Origin: Bartonella elizabethae F9251 = ATCC 49927
GTDB lineage: Bacteria; Pseudomonadota; Alphaproteobacteria; Rhizobiales; Rhizobiaceae
DNA: 64,000 nucleotides
Direction: 5' to 3'
Assembly (NCBI RefSeq): GCF_000518165.1
Contig: NZ_JADB01000003.1
Coordinates: forward strand, 186,001 to 250,000
Shown here: positions 52,156 through 62,385 of the stretch, piece by piece
Layout: each line of letters starts with the position of its first letter
How positions within the stretch are numbered: position 1 is the stretch's first letter
Program-made: the position numbers and the translations under genes
The notes under the pieces: generated by a model
Told to the model about the DNA's origin: nothing
Databases searched by the model: none
The model's input: only the letters and a program-made list of their open reading frames with translations

Positions 52156-52893
52156 ATGAAACTACTAGCAGGAGCTCTTATAATAAGCGCCGCGCTATTC
52201 ACCCCATTGGCTGATGCAAAAACATTAAAAATCGCCAGTGAAGGTACTTATCCTCCCTTTAGTTACATTGACTCAAATAATGAGCTTAAAGGATTTGATA
52301 TTGATATATCTTATGCTCTTTGTAAAAAAATGAATATTGAGTGCACAATTGTCACGCAAGATTTCGAGGGGATGATCCCCGGACTTATTGCAAAAAAATA
52401 TGATGCTATCGTTGCTTCCCTTTCTCATACACAAGAGCGTTTACAAAAAATTGACTTTACAGATCCTTACTACGATACAGCACTGGCTGTCATTGTTACC
52501 AAAGATTCGGGAATTAAAGAAGTCTCGTCACAAAGCTTTAAAGGCAAAAATCTTGGTGTACAATCAAATACAACACAAGCTGTTTATGCAGAAGATCATT
52601 ATGCCTCTGAAGAGGTAAACATCAAACTCTATCCTTCTACAATAGAAGTGAATCGTGATCTTTTAAATCATCGACTTGATGTGATTATTGTTGATAAATT
52701 ACAAGCATTAAATTGGCTTAAAAATGAAGGAAAAAATTGCTGTCTCCTCCTAGGAACTCTGGAAGAAACAAAATTTCCTGTTGCAATTGCGCTGCGTCAA
52801 AACAATAATGATCTTAAAAATAAGTTCAATGAAGCAATAAAAGAAATCCGTTTGGATGGAACTTATGAAAAAATTATGAGAAAATATTTTACA
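52067..52893 (+). repeat. Second copy of the tandem duplication
   Basis: Homologous to 50859-51690 as described for that copy. The last 102 bases of shared sequence (52792-52893 against 51586-51687) are identical, more alike than the rest of the pair. Confidence 0.85.
52081..52109 (+). promoter_or_regulatory. Putative promoter of the second binding-protein gene
   Basis: TTGCTC (52081-52086) and TATAAA (52104-52109) are 17 bases apart, matching the first promoter in both boxes and spacing. It probably drives copy 2 and perhaps the downstream permease and ATPase genes. Confidence 0.65.
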
Positions 52894-52908
52894 AGCGATG
52901 TTTATTAA
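52156..52908 (+). CDS. Polar amino acid ABC transporter, periplasmic binding protein (copy 2)
   Basis: A 250-residue paralogue of the preceding gene with the same signal peptide layout and family motifs (LKIASEGTYPPFSYID, DFTDPYYDTALAV). It is the copy adjacent to the permease genes, so it is likely the main partner. Between residues 100 and 180 it differs at a number of positions from copy 1 (for example TKDSGIKEVSSQ against TKNSGITEISTQ), which could tune ligand preference. Confidence 0.9.
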   Translation: MKLLAGALIISAALFTPLADAKTLKIASEGTYPPFSYIDSNNELKGFDIDISYALCKKMNIECTIVTQDFEGMIPGLIAKKYDAIVASLSHTQERLQKIDFTDPYYDTALAVIVTKDSGIKEVSSQSFKGKNLGVQSNTTQAVYAEDHYASEEVNIKLYPSTIEVNRDLLNHRLDVIIVDKLQALNWLKNEGKNCCLLLGTLEETKFPVAIALRQNNNDLKNKFNEAIKEIRLDGTYEKIMRKYFTSDVY

Positions 52909-52986
52909 AGATCACTATGATATTTAGATGAAACTCACTGTTGATTTCTAAAAACATTATCTAACTCTTTCATGAGGAACACAAGA

Positions 52987-53709
52987 ATGATTGAAAATTT
53001 AGCATTGCTATCGTTTAGCAATGGTGGATGGGGAGCGGTTATACTTTCTAGCGCAGGAATGACATTGTCACTGGCTTTATGTTGTGGACTTCTAGGACTT
53101 CCTCTAGGACTTCTAAATGCAGTCATGATTCGATCTGATATTAAGATGGCGAAAACTATAGCACGTCTTTTTTCAACGGTATTTCGTGGGCTCCCAGAGC
53201 TTTTAACCTTGTTTTTAGTGTACTACGGATTACAAAGCCTTATCCAAAATGTCTTTGACTATTTTAATCTTGAAGTCATGTTCAGTATCAATGCTTTTGT
53301 TGCTGGTGTTCTTGCACTAAGTATGGTTCTTGCCGCTTTTTCTTGTGAAGTTTGGCTTGGAGCATTCAACATTTTTGATAAAGGGCAATATGAGGCTGCT
53401 AAAGCTTTAGGGCTTTCACGCTCAACCACATTCTTTCGTATTGTCTTTCCTCAGCTCATCCGAAATGCCTTGCCAGGACTTTCCAATAATTGGCTTACTT
53501 TACTGAAAGATACATCCCTCGTTTCAACTATCGCGCTTGTTGACCTCATGCGACAAACAAATTTAGCTGTCGCTGCAACCAATAAACCCATGCTATTTTA
53601 CCTTGTGGCCTGTTTACTCTATTTATTATTTTCAGCGCTTTTTGGCGCAATCTTACGCCATTTGGAAACATACACTCAAATAGGCTATAAAAAGGTACCA
53701 AGTCAATGA
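52987..53709 (+). CDS. Amino acid ABC transporter permease (HisQ/ArtQ-like)
   Basis: A 240-residue inner-membrane permease of the polar amino acid family with about five helices. The EAA loop EAAKALGLSRSTTFFRIVFPQ (near residue 140) docks the ATPase. The ATG at 52987 is chosen because GAGG lies 10 to 13 bases upstream; an ATG five codons earlier contains that site. Its stop overlaps the start of the next permease as ATGA. Confidence 0.9.
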   Translation: MIENLALLSFSNGGWGAVILSSAGMTLSLALCCGLLGLPLGLLNAVMIRSDIKMAKTIARLFSTVFRGLPELLTLFLVYYGLQSLIQNVFDYFNLEVMFSINAFVAGVLALSMVLAAFSCEVWLGAFNIFDKGQYEAAKALGLSRSTTFFRIVFPQLIRNALPGLSNNWLTLLKDTSLVSTIALVDLMRQTNLAVAATNKPMLFYLVACLLYLLFSALFGAILRHLETYTQIGYKKVPSQ

Positions 53710-54413
53710 TTCCTGAATGGCTTTATTTCCTTTTTAATCCTGATCTTTTAAGCCGTTATGGGCCAAAATTTATTGATGGCTTTATTGTTACTGTTGAGCT
53801 TGTTTCTATCTCTTGTTCTCTTGGTTTTTTCCTTGGAATGCTTATCGCTTTTGCACGTTTATCAAAAAATACGTTTTTACAATATTTTGCAAATGCTTAT
53901 GTCTATTTTTTTCGCGGCTCTCCTTTATTAGCCCAACTCTTCCTTTTTTATTATGGGCTTGGTTCAATGAACAATTTTTGGCAACAGATTGGTCTATGGT
54001 GGTTTTTTCAAAACGCGTGGTATTGTTGCCTTTTTATTTTCACACTCAATTCTGCTGCCTATCAATCTGAGATCTTTAAAGGAAGTTTTCTATCCGTAAC
54101 CACTGGACAACGTGAAGCGTCAAAAGCTTTAGGTCTGAGTAATTCTGTCACATTTTTTAGAGTTATTCTTCCACAAGCAATGATTGTAGCATTACGTCCC
54201 TTAGGAAATGAGTTGATTTTAATGATTAAATCCAGTGCCATTGCCTCACTTGTTACTGTTTATGATTTAATGGGAATTGCTAAACTCACTTATTCACGTA
54301 CATTTGACTTCCAAGTTTACGTTTGGGCCGCACTTATCTATCTTTTTATTGTTGAACTCATTCATCGTTTTATTGTTTTTATCGAACATCATCTCACGCG
54401 ATATTTACGGTAA
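53706..54413 (+). CDS. Amino acid ABC transporter permease (HisM/ArtM-like)
   Basis: A 235-residue permease, partner of the preceding one and translationally coupled to it. About five helices and the EAA loop REASKALGLSNSVTFFRVILPQ near residue 136 are visible, along with FFRGSPLLAQLFLFYYGLG near 75, a typical family segment. The two permeases should form the heterodimeric channel. Confidence 0.9.
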   Translation: MIPEWLYFLFNPDLLSRYGPKFIDGFIVTVELVSISCSLGFFLGMLIAFARLSKNTFLQYFANAYVYFFRGSPLLAQLFLFYYGLGSMNNFWQQIGLWWFFQNAWYCCLFIFTLNSAAYQSEIFKGSFLSVTTGQREASKALGLSNSVTFFRVILPQAMIVALRPLGNELILMIKSSAIASLVTVYDLMGIAKLTYSRTFDFQVYVWAALIYLFIVELIHRFIVFIEHHLTRYLR

Positions 54414-54493
54414 AATAAAATGATCATAAAAAACTTTACCAAATCAAAATGGTGCATTAATCAATTTATTCATCAATGAAAGAATAAAACAAG

Positions 54494-55267
54494 ATGAATT
54501 TAAAAAATAATCAATCAATCTATCCCAATAAAAACTCTGTAATTTCCATTCAAAACCTCAATAAATGGTATGGAAACTTTCAGGTCTTACACGATATCAA
54601 CTTTGATGTTCAAGCTGGTGAACATATCGTTATTTGTGGACCATCCGGATCAGGAAAATCAACGCTAATTCGTTGTATTAACCAATTAGAACAAGCACAA
54701 AAAGGTTCAATCTGTATTCATAACGTTGATATCAATACCGCACCTATACAACAACAAAAAAATGTTCTACGAAAGATAGGAATGGTTTTTCAGAACTTTA
54801 ATTTATTTCCCCACATGAGCGTTCTACAAAATTGTATTTTAGCCCCTATGACAGTTCAAGGGCTTTCCAAACAACAAGCAAAAGAAAGGGCAATTCGTTA
54901 CTTAACGCATGTCGGTATTGAAAAACACTGTGAAAAATATCCTTTACAACTTTCTGGTGGACAACAACAGCGTGTCGCGATTGCTCGTGCACTTTGTATG
55001 GAACCTGAAGTCATGCTTTTTGATGAACCCACTTCAGCTCTTGACCCAGAAAGTGTGGGAGAAGTTTTGGAAGTAATCGCTCAATTGGCCGATACTGGAA
55101 TTACAATGCTTTGTGTTACCCATGAAATGGGCTTCGCAAAAAAAGTCTCAGAAAGAATACTCTTTCTAGAAAATGGAAAAATTGTTGAAGACACAGCCTC
55201 TGATAAATTTTTTACCAACCCTAAAAGCCAACGTGCTTGTGATTTTCTTGCTAAAATTAAACATTAG
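54494..55267 (+). CDS. Amino acid ABC transporter ATP-binding protein (GlnQ/HisP-like)
   Basis: A 257-residue ATPase of the polar amino acid family. Walker [10 protein letters not shown] is at about 49-57, the Q-loop in [16 protein letters not shown], the signature [15 protein letters not shown] and Walker [15 protein letters not shown]. It follows the second permease after an 80-base gap and ends 23 bases from the convergent lpxB gene. Confidence 0.93.
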   Translation: MNLKNNQSIYPNKNSVISIQNLNKWYGNFQVLHDINFDVQAGEHIVICGPSGSGKSTLIRCINQLEQAQKGSICIHNVDINTAPIQQQKNVLRKIGMVFQNFNLFPHMSVLQNCILAPMTVQGLSKQQAKERAIRYLTHVGIEKHCEKYPLQLSGGQQQRVAIARALCMEPEVMLFDEPTSALDPESVGEVLEVIAQLADTGITMLCVTHEMGFAKKVSERILFLENGKIVEDTASDKFFTNPKSQRACDFLAKIKH

Positions 55268-55290
55268 TCATCAAAATATTGCTTTATTAT

Positions 55291-56487
55291 TTATACAATT
55301 TTACCCTTACTTTTTAAAAGAGTGATAATTTTTTGCGCGCCAACAATCCCTGATGGGATTTCAGTTTTCATTTTCTGTTGCACTATCTCAAAAGCGTCGA
55401 GTTGAGCTTGACGCAATAAAGGATTAGACAAAAGTTGTTCTACCTGTCTTGCTAACATGCCAGGACGGATCAATTCATTCAAATATTCTGGAATAATCGG
55501 CTTATCAGCAATAATATTTGGAAGAGCAGCACTCCATAACATCATTTTAGGAAAAATAAATAATTTAGAAAAATGATCAAGTTTATAGCAAAGAGCCATA
55601 GGAATTTTTGCTAAAGCTAATTCAAGAGAAACTGTCCCATGGGCTGCAAGAGCAACATCCGCTCGTGCAAAAGCATGCCATTTTTCATCTTCACCCACAA
55701 CAATTTCTACTTTGCTTTTCCAGCCCTGCACAAAATCACGAGTTCTATCCACCAAATGGGGTAAAGTGGGTAAGATAATCTGTAAATGAGGGATACGTTG
55801 TAAGAGAATCTCTACTGTTTCTCCAAAAATAGGCATTAAAGAACGAAGCTCTAAATTGCGTGATCCTGGCAAAATAACCAATGTAGGCGATGATGTTTGT
55901 GGACCACACAAATTTCTTTGTTCTTCTTGGCGCTTTTTTTCTAACTGAACTCTCAAAAGAGGAGGATATGTCAAAAGACGATGTCCAACATAGGTGGTAG
56001 AAGGACCTTCCAAATCCTGCATAACCTTTTCTTCAAAAGGAAAAACCGCTAAAATATGATCTACAAATTCCCGCATAGCTTTTGCACGCTCTGGCCTCCA
56101 TGCCCAAACGGTTGGTGCAATATATTTAATAATCGGAATAGAAGGCGCTAAAGCGCGGACCTTTTTTGCAACACGATGCGTGAAATCAGGACTATCAATA
56201 ATAATTAAACAATCAGGTTGCTCTTGTGCGATAAATTTGGATAAATTACGAATATGCAGCAGCAGCAACGGTAATTTTTTCAATACCTCCTTTAAACCTA
56301 TTAAAGCAATATCATGAGAATCAAAAAAGCTTTTTAAACCTAATGCCTTTAAATGCTGCCCCCCAACACCTATCAAATGAATGTTGCCTCCTATTTGTTG
56401 TGATAAACAAGAAATTAAATCCGCTCCAAGCAAATCACCAGATTCCTCACCTGCAACCACAGCAACTTTTAAGAAACAATCATTCAT
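55291..56487 (-). CDS. lpxB: Lipid-A-disaccharide synthase
   Basis: A 398-residue glycosyltransferase that joins two acylated glucosamine units to make the lipid A backbone. The N-terminal VVAGEESGDLLGADLI and the central LPGSRNLELRSLMPIF, with the C-terminal HGTVSLELALAKIPM, are family motifs. The ATG at 56487 is preferred over a TTG at 56502; it overlaps the lpxI stop by 8 bases. Confidence 0.95.
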   Translation of the reverse strand: MNDCFLKVAVVAGEESGDLLGADLISCLSQQIGGNIHLIGVGGQHLKALGLKSFFDSHDIALIGLKEVLKKLPLLLLHIRNLSKFIAQEQPDCLIIIDSPDFTHRVAKKVRALAPSIPIIKYIAPTVWAWRPERAKAMREFVDHILAVFPFEEKVMQDLEGPSTTYVGHRLLTYPPLLRVQLEKKRQEEQRNLCGPQTSSPTLVILPGSRNLELRSLMPIFGETVEILLQRIPHLQIILPTLPHLVDRTRDFVQGWKSKVEIVVGEDEKWHAFARADVALAAHGTVSLELALAKIPMALCYKLDHFSKLFIFPKMMLWSAALPNIIADKPIIPEYLNELIRPGMLARQVEQLLSNPLLRQAQLDAFEIVQQKMKTEIPSGIVGAQKIITLLKSKGKIV

Positions 56488-57352
56488 GGTCAGCCTTTTC
56501 AAATGTTTCTATAAATAGAGAATATTTGTTGGCTTTTTCTATTGTTGTTTTCACCGATAATATGAGACTTCTATTTGCCTCCACCGCAATACCAGATAAA
56601 CCACTCTTTGCAATATTCATTATTGTCGCAGGCCCAATTGATGGCAAATCAACGCGATTATCCTGTTGTGGCTTTGCACATTTTACAAGAACACCACCTT
56701 GAGGAGGAATTTGGCCTCTCTCTCGCATTTCACAAACACGCCATAACATATTATCGGTTCCCTCAGCGCCTTCTAAAGCAACCACCCTTCCTTGAACAAC
56801 GACAACGGCTTGTCCTATATCCAATTGACCTAAAAGCTTTGCTGCTTGTGCTGCTAAAAAAATATCTTTCTTTTCTTTCTGCGTAGCACGCCGTACTGTT
56901 AAATTAAATTCCATAGGAGCTAAAAGATCTGGAACTATTTCGTGAGCACCAATAACAGAAAAACCGTGTGCTTCAATAACCCGTATAAAAGCTTTTAATA
57001 ACGCATCGTCCCCCCTCCTCAAAGCCCCAATTAACTTAGGAAGAGCTAAAAATGTTGTCCAGTCCAATCGCAATTGTGTAAGAAGGGGTCGCTTTTTCAC
57101 ACCACCTGCCAAAACAACATTATAAACTCCAGCTTCTTTTAAGATTTTAACGAGTCGCGCTAACTCTACAATTGATAGCTCGCAGTGCTCATAACGATAA
57201 AGAACAGAATCTGCCTCACCATGCAAAAGCACAAGAAAAGGATTCTCTCCATTCTTCTCAAGAGCCTGTGCAACAGTAATCGGTAAAACACCACTTCCTG
57301 CTATAATAGCAGTACGGCCGGAAAGAAAATTTCTGGCTCCCCACATAGGCAT
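56480..57352 (-). CDS. lpxI: UDP-2,3-diacylglucosamine pyrophosphatase LpxI
   Basis: A 290-residue LpxI (DUF1009) enzyme, the alphaproteobacterial replacement for LpxH in lipid A synthesis. The N-terminal AIIAGSGVLPITVAQAL and the C-terminal half with EGTDNMLWRVCEMRERG and KCAKPQQDNRVDLPSIGP are the family's two conserved blocks. It sits between lpxA and lpxB, the standard position. Confidence 0.94.
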   Translation of the reverse strand: MPMWGARNFLSGRTAIIAGSGVLPITVAQALEKNGENPFLVLLHGEADSVLYRYEHCELSIVELARLVKILKEAGVYNVVLAGGVKKRPLLTQLRLDWTTFLALPKLIGALRRGDDALLKAFIRVIEAHGFSVIGAHEIVPDLLAPMEFNLTVRRATQKEKKDIFLAAQAAKLLGQLDIGQAVVVVQGRVVALEGAEGTDNMLWRVCEMRERGQIPPQGGVLVKCAKPQQDNRVDLPSIGPATIMNIAKSGLSGIAVEANRSLILSVKTTIEKANKYSLFIETFEKADHE

Positions 57353-57354
57353 TT

Positions 57355-58179
57355 TTAATCCTTATGCTCTTTTATTCTATCACCTTCAAATTTTGGTGTG
57401 CAATAAAAACGCTTTCCTTCTTCTTTAATAAAATTAACAACGTCAGCAACCGACTGAGAAGAAGAATAGAAAGAAGCAACATCATTAACACGCTCTTTAA
57501 ATGGCTTGCTATGATCAAAAAGCATCGCAACCGCATGACGAAGTGCGTGGATATCTTCACGCTCAAGCCCTGCACGCTTCATACCAATAATATTGAGTCC
57601 GGCAAGTTTTGCCTGCACACCAACAGCTGTTCCATAAGGAATCAGATCACCCACTAGTGCAGATACACCGCCAATAAATGCATGATGCCCAACACGAACA
57701 AATTGGTGAACAGCAGCACCACCACCGATAATCACATAATCACCAACAGTAACATGACCAGCAATCATGGCATTATTAGCAAATGTAACATGATTGCCGA
57801 CATGACAATCATGAGCGATATGCGCATAACAAAAAAATTGACAATTATCACCAACAACTGTCATCCCCACACTCGAATCGGAGCCTCTATGCATTGTTAC
57901 GCCTTCACGAATCGTACAATTCTTACCAATAAAAAGTGTGGTAGCTCCCCCTTTATGTTTATTATTTTGCGGATCTGCCCCCAAAACTGCATGAGAAAAG
58001 ACTTTACTCTTGGCGCCTAACGTTGTCTTTCCCATTATTACAACATGACTTGTCAAACTACATTCATCACCAATAACAGCCTCTGAACTAATATGGCAAA
58101 ATGGTCCAACGCGTACATTCTCACCAAGCTGCGCTCCCTTCTCCACAAGAGCCGTTGGATGGATTTTCGTACCGGACAT
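57355..58179 (-). CDS. lpxA: UDP-N-acetylglucosamine acyltransferase
   Basis: A 274-residue left-handed beta-helix enzyme that starts lipid A synthesis by acylating UDP-GlcNAc. Hexapeptide repeats fill residues 8-190; the catalytic histidine lies in FFCYAHIAHDCHVG near 125, followed by a helical C-terminus. It is 2 bases from lpxI and 24 from fabZ. Confidence 0.95.
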   Translation of the reverse strand: MSGTKIHPTALVEKGAQLGENVRVGPFCHISSEAVIGDECSLTSHVVIMGKTTLGAKSKVFSHAVLGADPQNNKHKGGATTLFIGKNCTIREGVTMHRGSDSSVGMTVVGDNCQFFCYAHIAHDCHVGNHVTFANNAMIAGHVTVGDYVIIGGGAAVHQFVRVGHHAFIGGVSALVGDLIPYGTAVGVQAKLAGLNIIGMKRAGLEREDIHALRHAVAMLFDHSKPFKERVNDVASFYSSSQSVADVVNFIKEEGKRFYCTPKFEGDRIKEHKD

Positions 58180-58203
58180 TTTTAATTTCCCATCAAATAT
58201 CGT

Positions 58204-58671
58204 TTATTCTTCTTCAACAATCATCGCAGCAATTTCTGCCTCAGCGACGCGGACATCTTCTACTTTTGCAACACATGAAAAACGCCTCATACCAGATCTC
58301 TTTTTCAAAAGCTGAACATGAATTTTAAGCTGATCACCGGGCATAACGGGCTTACGAAATTTCGCATTATCAACCGTCATAAGGTAAACTAAATTTGTTT
58401 GCTTATTGCCTAAATTTAAAAGTGCTATTGCTCCAGCCGTTTGTGCCATAGCTTCTAAAATCAAAACCCCAGGCATAACAGGCTTTGCTGGAAAATGTCC
58501 CGTAAAATGTGGCTCGTTAATCGTTATATTTTTAATACCAATCGCTTCTTGTTCACCATCAATATCAACGATACGATCAATCAATAAAAATGGATAACGG
58601 TGCGGTAATATTGAGAGCAATTTTTCAATATCAACAGCCTCTAAATCTCTAGTTCCTTCAGTGCTGATCAT
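58204..58671 (-). CDS. fabZ: 3-hydroxyacyl-ACP dehydratase FabZ
   Basis: A 155-residue hot-dog fold dehydratase of fatty acid synthesis. [12 protein letters not shown] near 22-33 is the family opening, with catalytic His59 ([13 protein letters not shown]) and Glu73 ([11 protein letters not shown]). It lies between lpxD and lpxA, where it competes for hydroxyacyl-ACP also used in lipid A. Confidence 0.96.
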   Translation of the reverse strand: MISTEGTRDLEAVDIEKLLSILPHRYPFLLIDRIVDIDGEQEAIGIKNITINEPHFTGHFPAKPVMPGVLILEAMAQTAGAIALLNLGNKQTNLVYLMTVDNAKFRKPVMPGDQLKIHVQLLKKRSGMRRFSCVAKVEDVRVAEAEIAAMIVEEE

Positions 58672-58672
58672 C

Positions 58673-59719
58673 TCAGCTTTTCTCCTTTTTAACTTTTCCC
58701 ATACTGCGCAACGTTGCTACTTCACGAAACCATTGTTTAAATGGTCGTGCTGGACTCCCTCCCCATTTTTCACCATCAGGAATGTCATTCATAACGCCAC
58801 TACGACCAGCAATCTGAACACATTTACCTATTACGATATGATCGGCTACCCCAACTCCCCCGCCAAGCTGAGACATATCCCCTATCGATGTACTTCCCGC
58901 AATTCCACATTGAGCAGCAATAAGGCAATAACGACCAATTTTTACATTGTGGGCAATTTGTACAAGATTATCAATCTTGCTTCCTTCTCCAATAACAGTA
59001 TCTTGAAATGTTCCTCGATCAATCGTGGTATTTGCACCAATTTCCACACCATCCTCAATAATCACGCGACCAAGTTGTGGAATTTTCTCAATACCAGCTT
59101 TCCCCCCAACATAACCAAAACCATCTTGCCCAATGCAAACACCAGGATAAAGCTGAACCCTATCCCCTATTAAGGAACACTGAATAGTTACTTTAGGAGC
59201 AATATAGCAGTCACGTCCAATACGGCAATTTTCACCGATAACGGCTGTGGACGAAATAAGAGTTCCTGCACCAATCTCAACATTTCTTCCAATAACAGCT
59301 CCCGCTTCAATACACACATCATCAGCAAACTTAGCCGTTGGATGAATATGCGCATGCGGTGAAATCTCTTTCTGTCCAAACCAAGGCATTGGCTTGACAG
59401 AATCAGGAAATAGAATACGACCAATCTGAGCAAAATCACGTTGTGGTGTGGATGTCACCAAAATTGCCATTGTGTCAGGAACTTTAAAAACAATATCATT
59501 CGTACAAAAAACAGCAACAGCAGAACTGTCTCGTAGAGCATCAGAAAATTTCCGATGCTCCACAAAAACAAGAGAGCCTTCCACAGCACTGTCAAGCGAA
59601 GAAAGAGTATTGATAACTTTATGAGAAAACTCTGGATTAAGAAGCTTTGCACCCGTCAACTCAGCAACATTTGCAACTGTCAATTGCCGGGACGGCGTAA
59701 AAAAAAATGTATCCGCCAT
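58673..59719 (-). CDS. lpxD: UDP-3-O-acylglucosamine N-acyltransferase
   Basis: A 348-residue enzyme that adds the second acyl chain to the lipid A precursor. It has an N-terminal uridine-binding domain, then hexapeptide repeats from about 105 to 310 with the catalytic histidine in [15 protein letters not shown] near 250. The ATG at 59719 is used; the frame also opens at a TTG one codon earlier. It starts after bamA and ends one base before the fabZ start. Confidence 0.95.
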   Translation of the reverse strand: MADTFFFTPSRQLTVANVAELTGAKLLNPEFSHKVINTLSSLDSAVEGSLVFVEHRKFSDALRDSSAVAVFCTNDIVFKVPDTMAILVTSTPQRDFAQIGRILFPDSVKPMPWFGQKEISPHAHIHPTAKFADDVCIEAGAVIGRNVEIGAGTLISSTAVIGENCRIGRDCYIAPKVTIQCSLIGDRVQLYPGVCIGQDGFGYVGGKAGIEKIPQLGRVIIEDGVEIGANTTIDRGTFQDTVIGEGSKIDNLVQIAHNVKIGRYCLIAAQCGIAGSTSIGDMSQLGGGVGVADHIVIGKCVQIAGRSGVMNDIPDGEKWGGSPARPFKQWFREVATLRSMGKVKKEKS

Positions 59720-59785
59720 CAAAACACTTTCTCTCCCAGCTTAAGCTATTCTCTTCAAGCTTTTCCTTCTTAAAAAACGCTCAAA

Positions 59786-62182
59786 TCAGAACTTCGTAGA
59801 AATACCAAAGTTCAATTGCTGCAAACGATCTCCCTCCTGCTTTGTTATTGGCCAAGCATAATCAAAACGCAAAGGACCAAACGGAGAATCCCACATCAAG
59901 CTCACACCTGCAGATGAACGCCAAGCACTTTTAGTATGGGTAACAGGTGGTTCACCCTTAAAAACGGCTTTATAATTATTGCCATAGAGCGTAGCAATAT
60001 CTGCAAACAAAGCACCGCGCAAACCGAATCCTTCAGGGACAACAGGAATAGGAAACTGTACTTCAGCCGTCGCATTCATATATGTCGTTCCCCCTAAGAA
60101 ATAAACTTCACCTTTACTGGAAACCTGTCGTGGACCTATTCCATTGTATTTGAAACCTCGGAGCATATCCGTATTCGCTTTAAACATATCGAAAATACGA
60201 ACACCCTCCTTGCCTATTTCGTGGATATAACCACCGCCAAAGGAAAGTAAACCAACAATATCCCTTTGATCAGAGAGAGTCTTATACATCATCGCCTTAC
60301 CCGTGGTCTTCAAGAATTTTGCTCTCCCACCAAGTCCGGCATATTCCTGCAGAAGATGCACGTACCATCCATCATGGGGGTTTCTCATATCATCAATCGT
60401 ATTATAGGTTAAACCATAACTAATTGATGAACGTTTCCACGGGCTTTGCTTAGCTGCTTGAACAATCGCACCAGAATATTTCCCATATAATTCTATTATA
60501 TCACTCTCTTTGTTGAAATCATACTCTCCACCAAAATCATATTCTTCCTGTACATAAGAATAAGCAACATTCGCAGATAATTGATTATTAATAGGCAACG
60601 AAAACCGTAGTGATCCCCCTGTCTGCCGTACATCATAGGCTTTATCAGCACGGTAAGTGCTGCGAAAAACATCAACGCCAGCCGATAAACGATACCCTAG
60701 GAAATAAGGATCAACAAATGATAAATTATAATTACGGGATTTTTCTTGCCCTGCCCCTAACCCCAAACGAATGTACTGACCACGCCCCCCAAGATTACGC
60801 TCAGTAACAGAAACTTCAAGCGACATACCAGGGCTTGTTCCCCCCGTTGTATAACCTCCAGAAAGAGAGAGATCTCCTGTTGAAGCTTCAACGACATCTA
60901 TCACCAAAACAACTTGGTCAGATTGCTCAGTGGGAACCATTGAAATATTAACGGCTTTGAAAAAACCTAAACTTTCTAGACGACGTTTCGCCCGTTGCAA
61001 TAAAGTTTGATTGTAAGCATCTCCTTCATTTAAATCAAGCTCACGACGAATGACGTAATCACGCGTTTTCTCATTGCCACGTATATCAATACGCTGAATA
61101 TATGCACGTGTACCTTGTTCAATATTGTATAAGATTGAAATCGTATGATTTGCTAAATTACGATTTCCCCGTGGTTCAACTTTAGCAAAAGCATATCCTG
61201 AATCAGCAACCTTATTATTAATAATAGCAACAGACTGTTCAATATCTTCTGCACTATAAACATTCCCTGGCTGAGTTTTAAGCTTGCCTTTCACAGATTG
61301 AACGTCAATTCCATCAACATCACTTTCAACCTGAATATCACTAATTTTATAGCGCGGACCTTCATCAAGAACGAAAGAAATTTTATACGTATTGCTTGCA
61401 GCATCAAAAGTCGCTTTAGAAGAAACAACACGAAAATCTGCATAACCACGATTATAATAAAAGCGCCGTAAAGCCTCTTCATCAGCAGCGAGGCGCTCTT
61501 CACTGTAAACATCGCCTCCCAACAACTTCGAAAAAATTCCTGAAGACTTTGTTGAAATCACATCACGCAACCGGCGGCTCGCAAAGACAGTATTTCCCTT
61601 AAACGTGATATCACTAATCTTTGTTTTTTGTCCTTCAACAACATTAAACACCACATTAACACGCCCTTTTCCAAGATTAATGGTTTGAACGTTAACAGTG
61701 ATATTATTACGACCTAGCGTTTTATAAGCTTCACGAATTGTATTAATATCAGCAGAAAGCTTAGCAGAATTAAAAGGTTCATTTGGCTTTAAAGAAATAA
61801 ACCGTTTAAGATCTGGGTCTTTAAAAGATTTATTTCCCTGAAATAATATTTGATTGACAACCTCATATTCTTTTACGAATACAATCAATTTATCACCTAC
61901 TTGATTTATTTTAACATCATAAAATAAACCTAACTCGAAAAGATTTTTCACAGCATGATCAACATCACCACTGGAAATCCCTTGTCCAGCTTTAATACCC
62001 ATATTGTCACGAATCGCCTGAGAACTTACAAACTTATTCCCACGAACCTCAATAGAACGGACTACAGATGCTTGTATTTCTCCAACCGCAGCAATTGACA
62101 TAAAAACCGTTGCTGGGGCAATCATCCCCATCTTTAACACCAACACAGATGCTGCATTTAAAAACTTTGAATTCGTAGTCAT
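59786..62182 (-). CDS. bamA: Outer membrane protein assembly factor BamA
   Basis: A 798-residue Omp85 protein, the core of the machinery that inserts beta-barrels into the outer membrane. A signal peptide (to about 36, EIQAS) is followed by five POTRA domains starting with VRSIEVRGNKFVSSQAIRDN and a C-terminal barrel; the L6 loop carries LRGFKYNGIGPR in place of the VRGF motif, and the chain ends in phenylalanine, the barrel signal. It lies between rseP and lpxD in the standard order. Confidence 0.96.
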   Translation of the reverse strand: MTTNSKFLNAASVLVLKMGMIAPATVFMSIAAVGEIQASVVRSIEVRGNKFVSSQAIRDNMGIKAGQGISSGDVDHAVKNLFELGLFYDVKINQVGDKLIVFVKEYEVVNQILFQGNKSFKDPDLKRFISLKPNEPFNSAKLSADINTIREAYKTLGRNNITVNVQTINLGKGRVNVVFNVVEGQKTKISDITFKGNTVFASRRLRDVISTKSSGIFSKLLGGDVYSEERLAADEEALRRFYYNRGYADFRVVSSKATFDAASNTYKISFVLDEGPRYKISDIQVESDVDGIDVQSVKGKLKTQPGNVYSAEDIEQSVAIINNKVADSGYAFAKVEPRGNRNLANHTISILYNIEQGTRAYIQRIDIRGNEKTRDYVIRRELDLNEGDAYNQTLLQRAKRRLESLGFFKAVNISMVPTEQSDQVVLVIDVVEASTGDLSLSGGYTTGGTSPGMSLEVSVTERNLGGRGQYIRLGLGAGQEKSRNYNLSFVDPYFLGYRLSAGVDVFRSTYRADKAYDVRQTGGSLRFSLPINNQLSANVAYSYVQEEYDFGGEYDFNKESDIIELYGKYSGAIVQAAKQSPWKRSSISYGLTYNTIDDMRNPHDGWYVHLLQEYAGLGGRAKFLKTTGKAMMYKTLSDQRDIVGLLSFGGGYIHEIGKEGVRIFDMFKANTDMLRGFKYNGIGPRQVSSKGEVYFLGGTTYMNATAEVQFPIPVVPEGFGLRGALFADIATLYGNNYKAVFKGEPPVTHTKSAWRSSAGVSLMWDSPFGPLRFDYAWPITKQEGDRLQQLNFGISTKF

Positions 62183-62385
62183 TGGCTTTTTTACCTTACT
62201 CTTGTTCCTTGGACACGATGCCTTAAAAAGCTAACTGCCATAACAACCCTTTTACAGCGAGACTTTTCATCCCTTAATTACTCATTATAATGTACGACGC
62301 CACAATATTTTGCAGACATGGTAAACAACCTTCAATTTGTTTTTGCTATTATTACCCAATTTACAAAGCGTTTTCCATAATTTAA

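Noticed and set aside
58661-59173. A 170-codon plus-strand frame
   Set aside because: It lies wholly antisense to lpxD and fabZ, has low-complexity composition and no family features.
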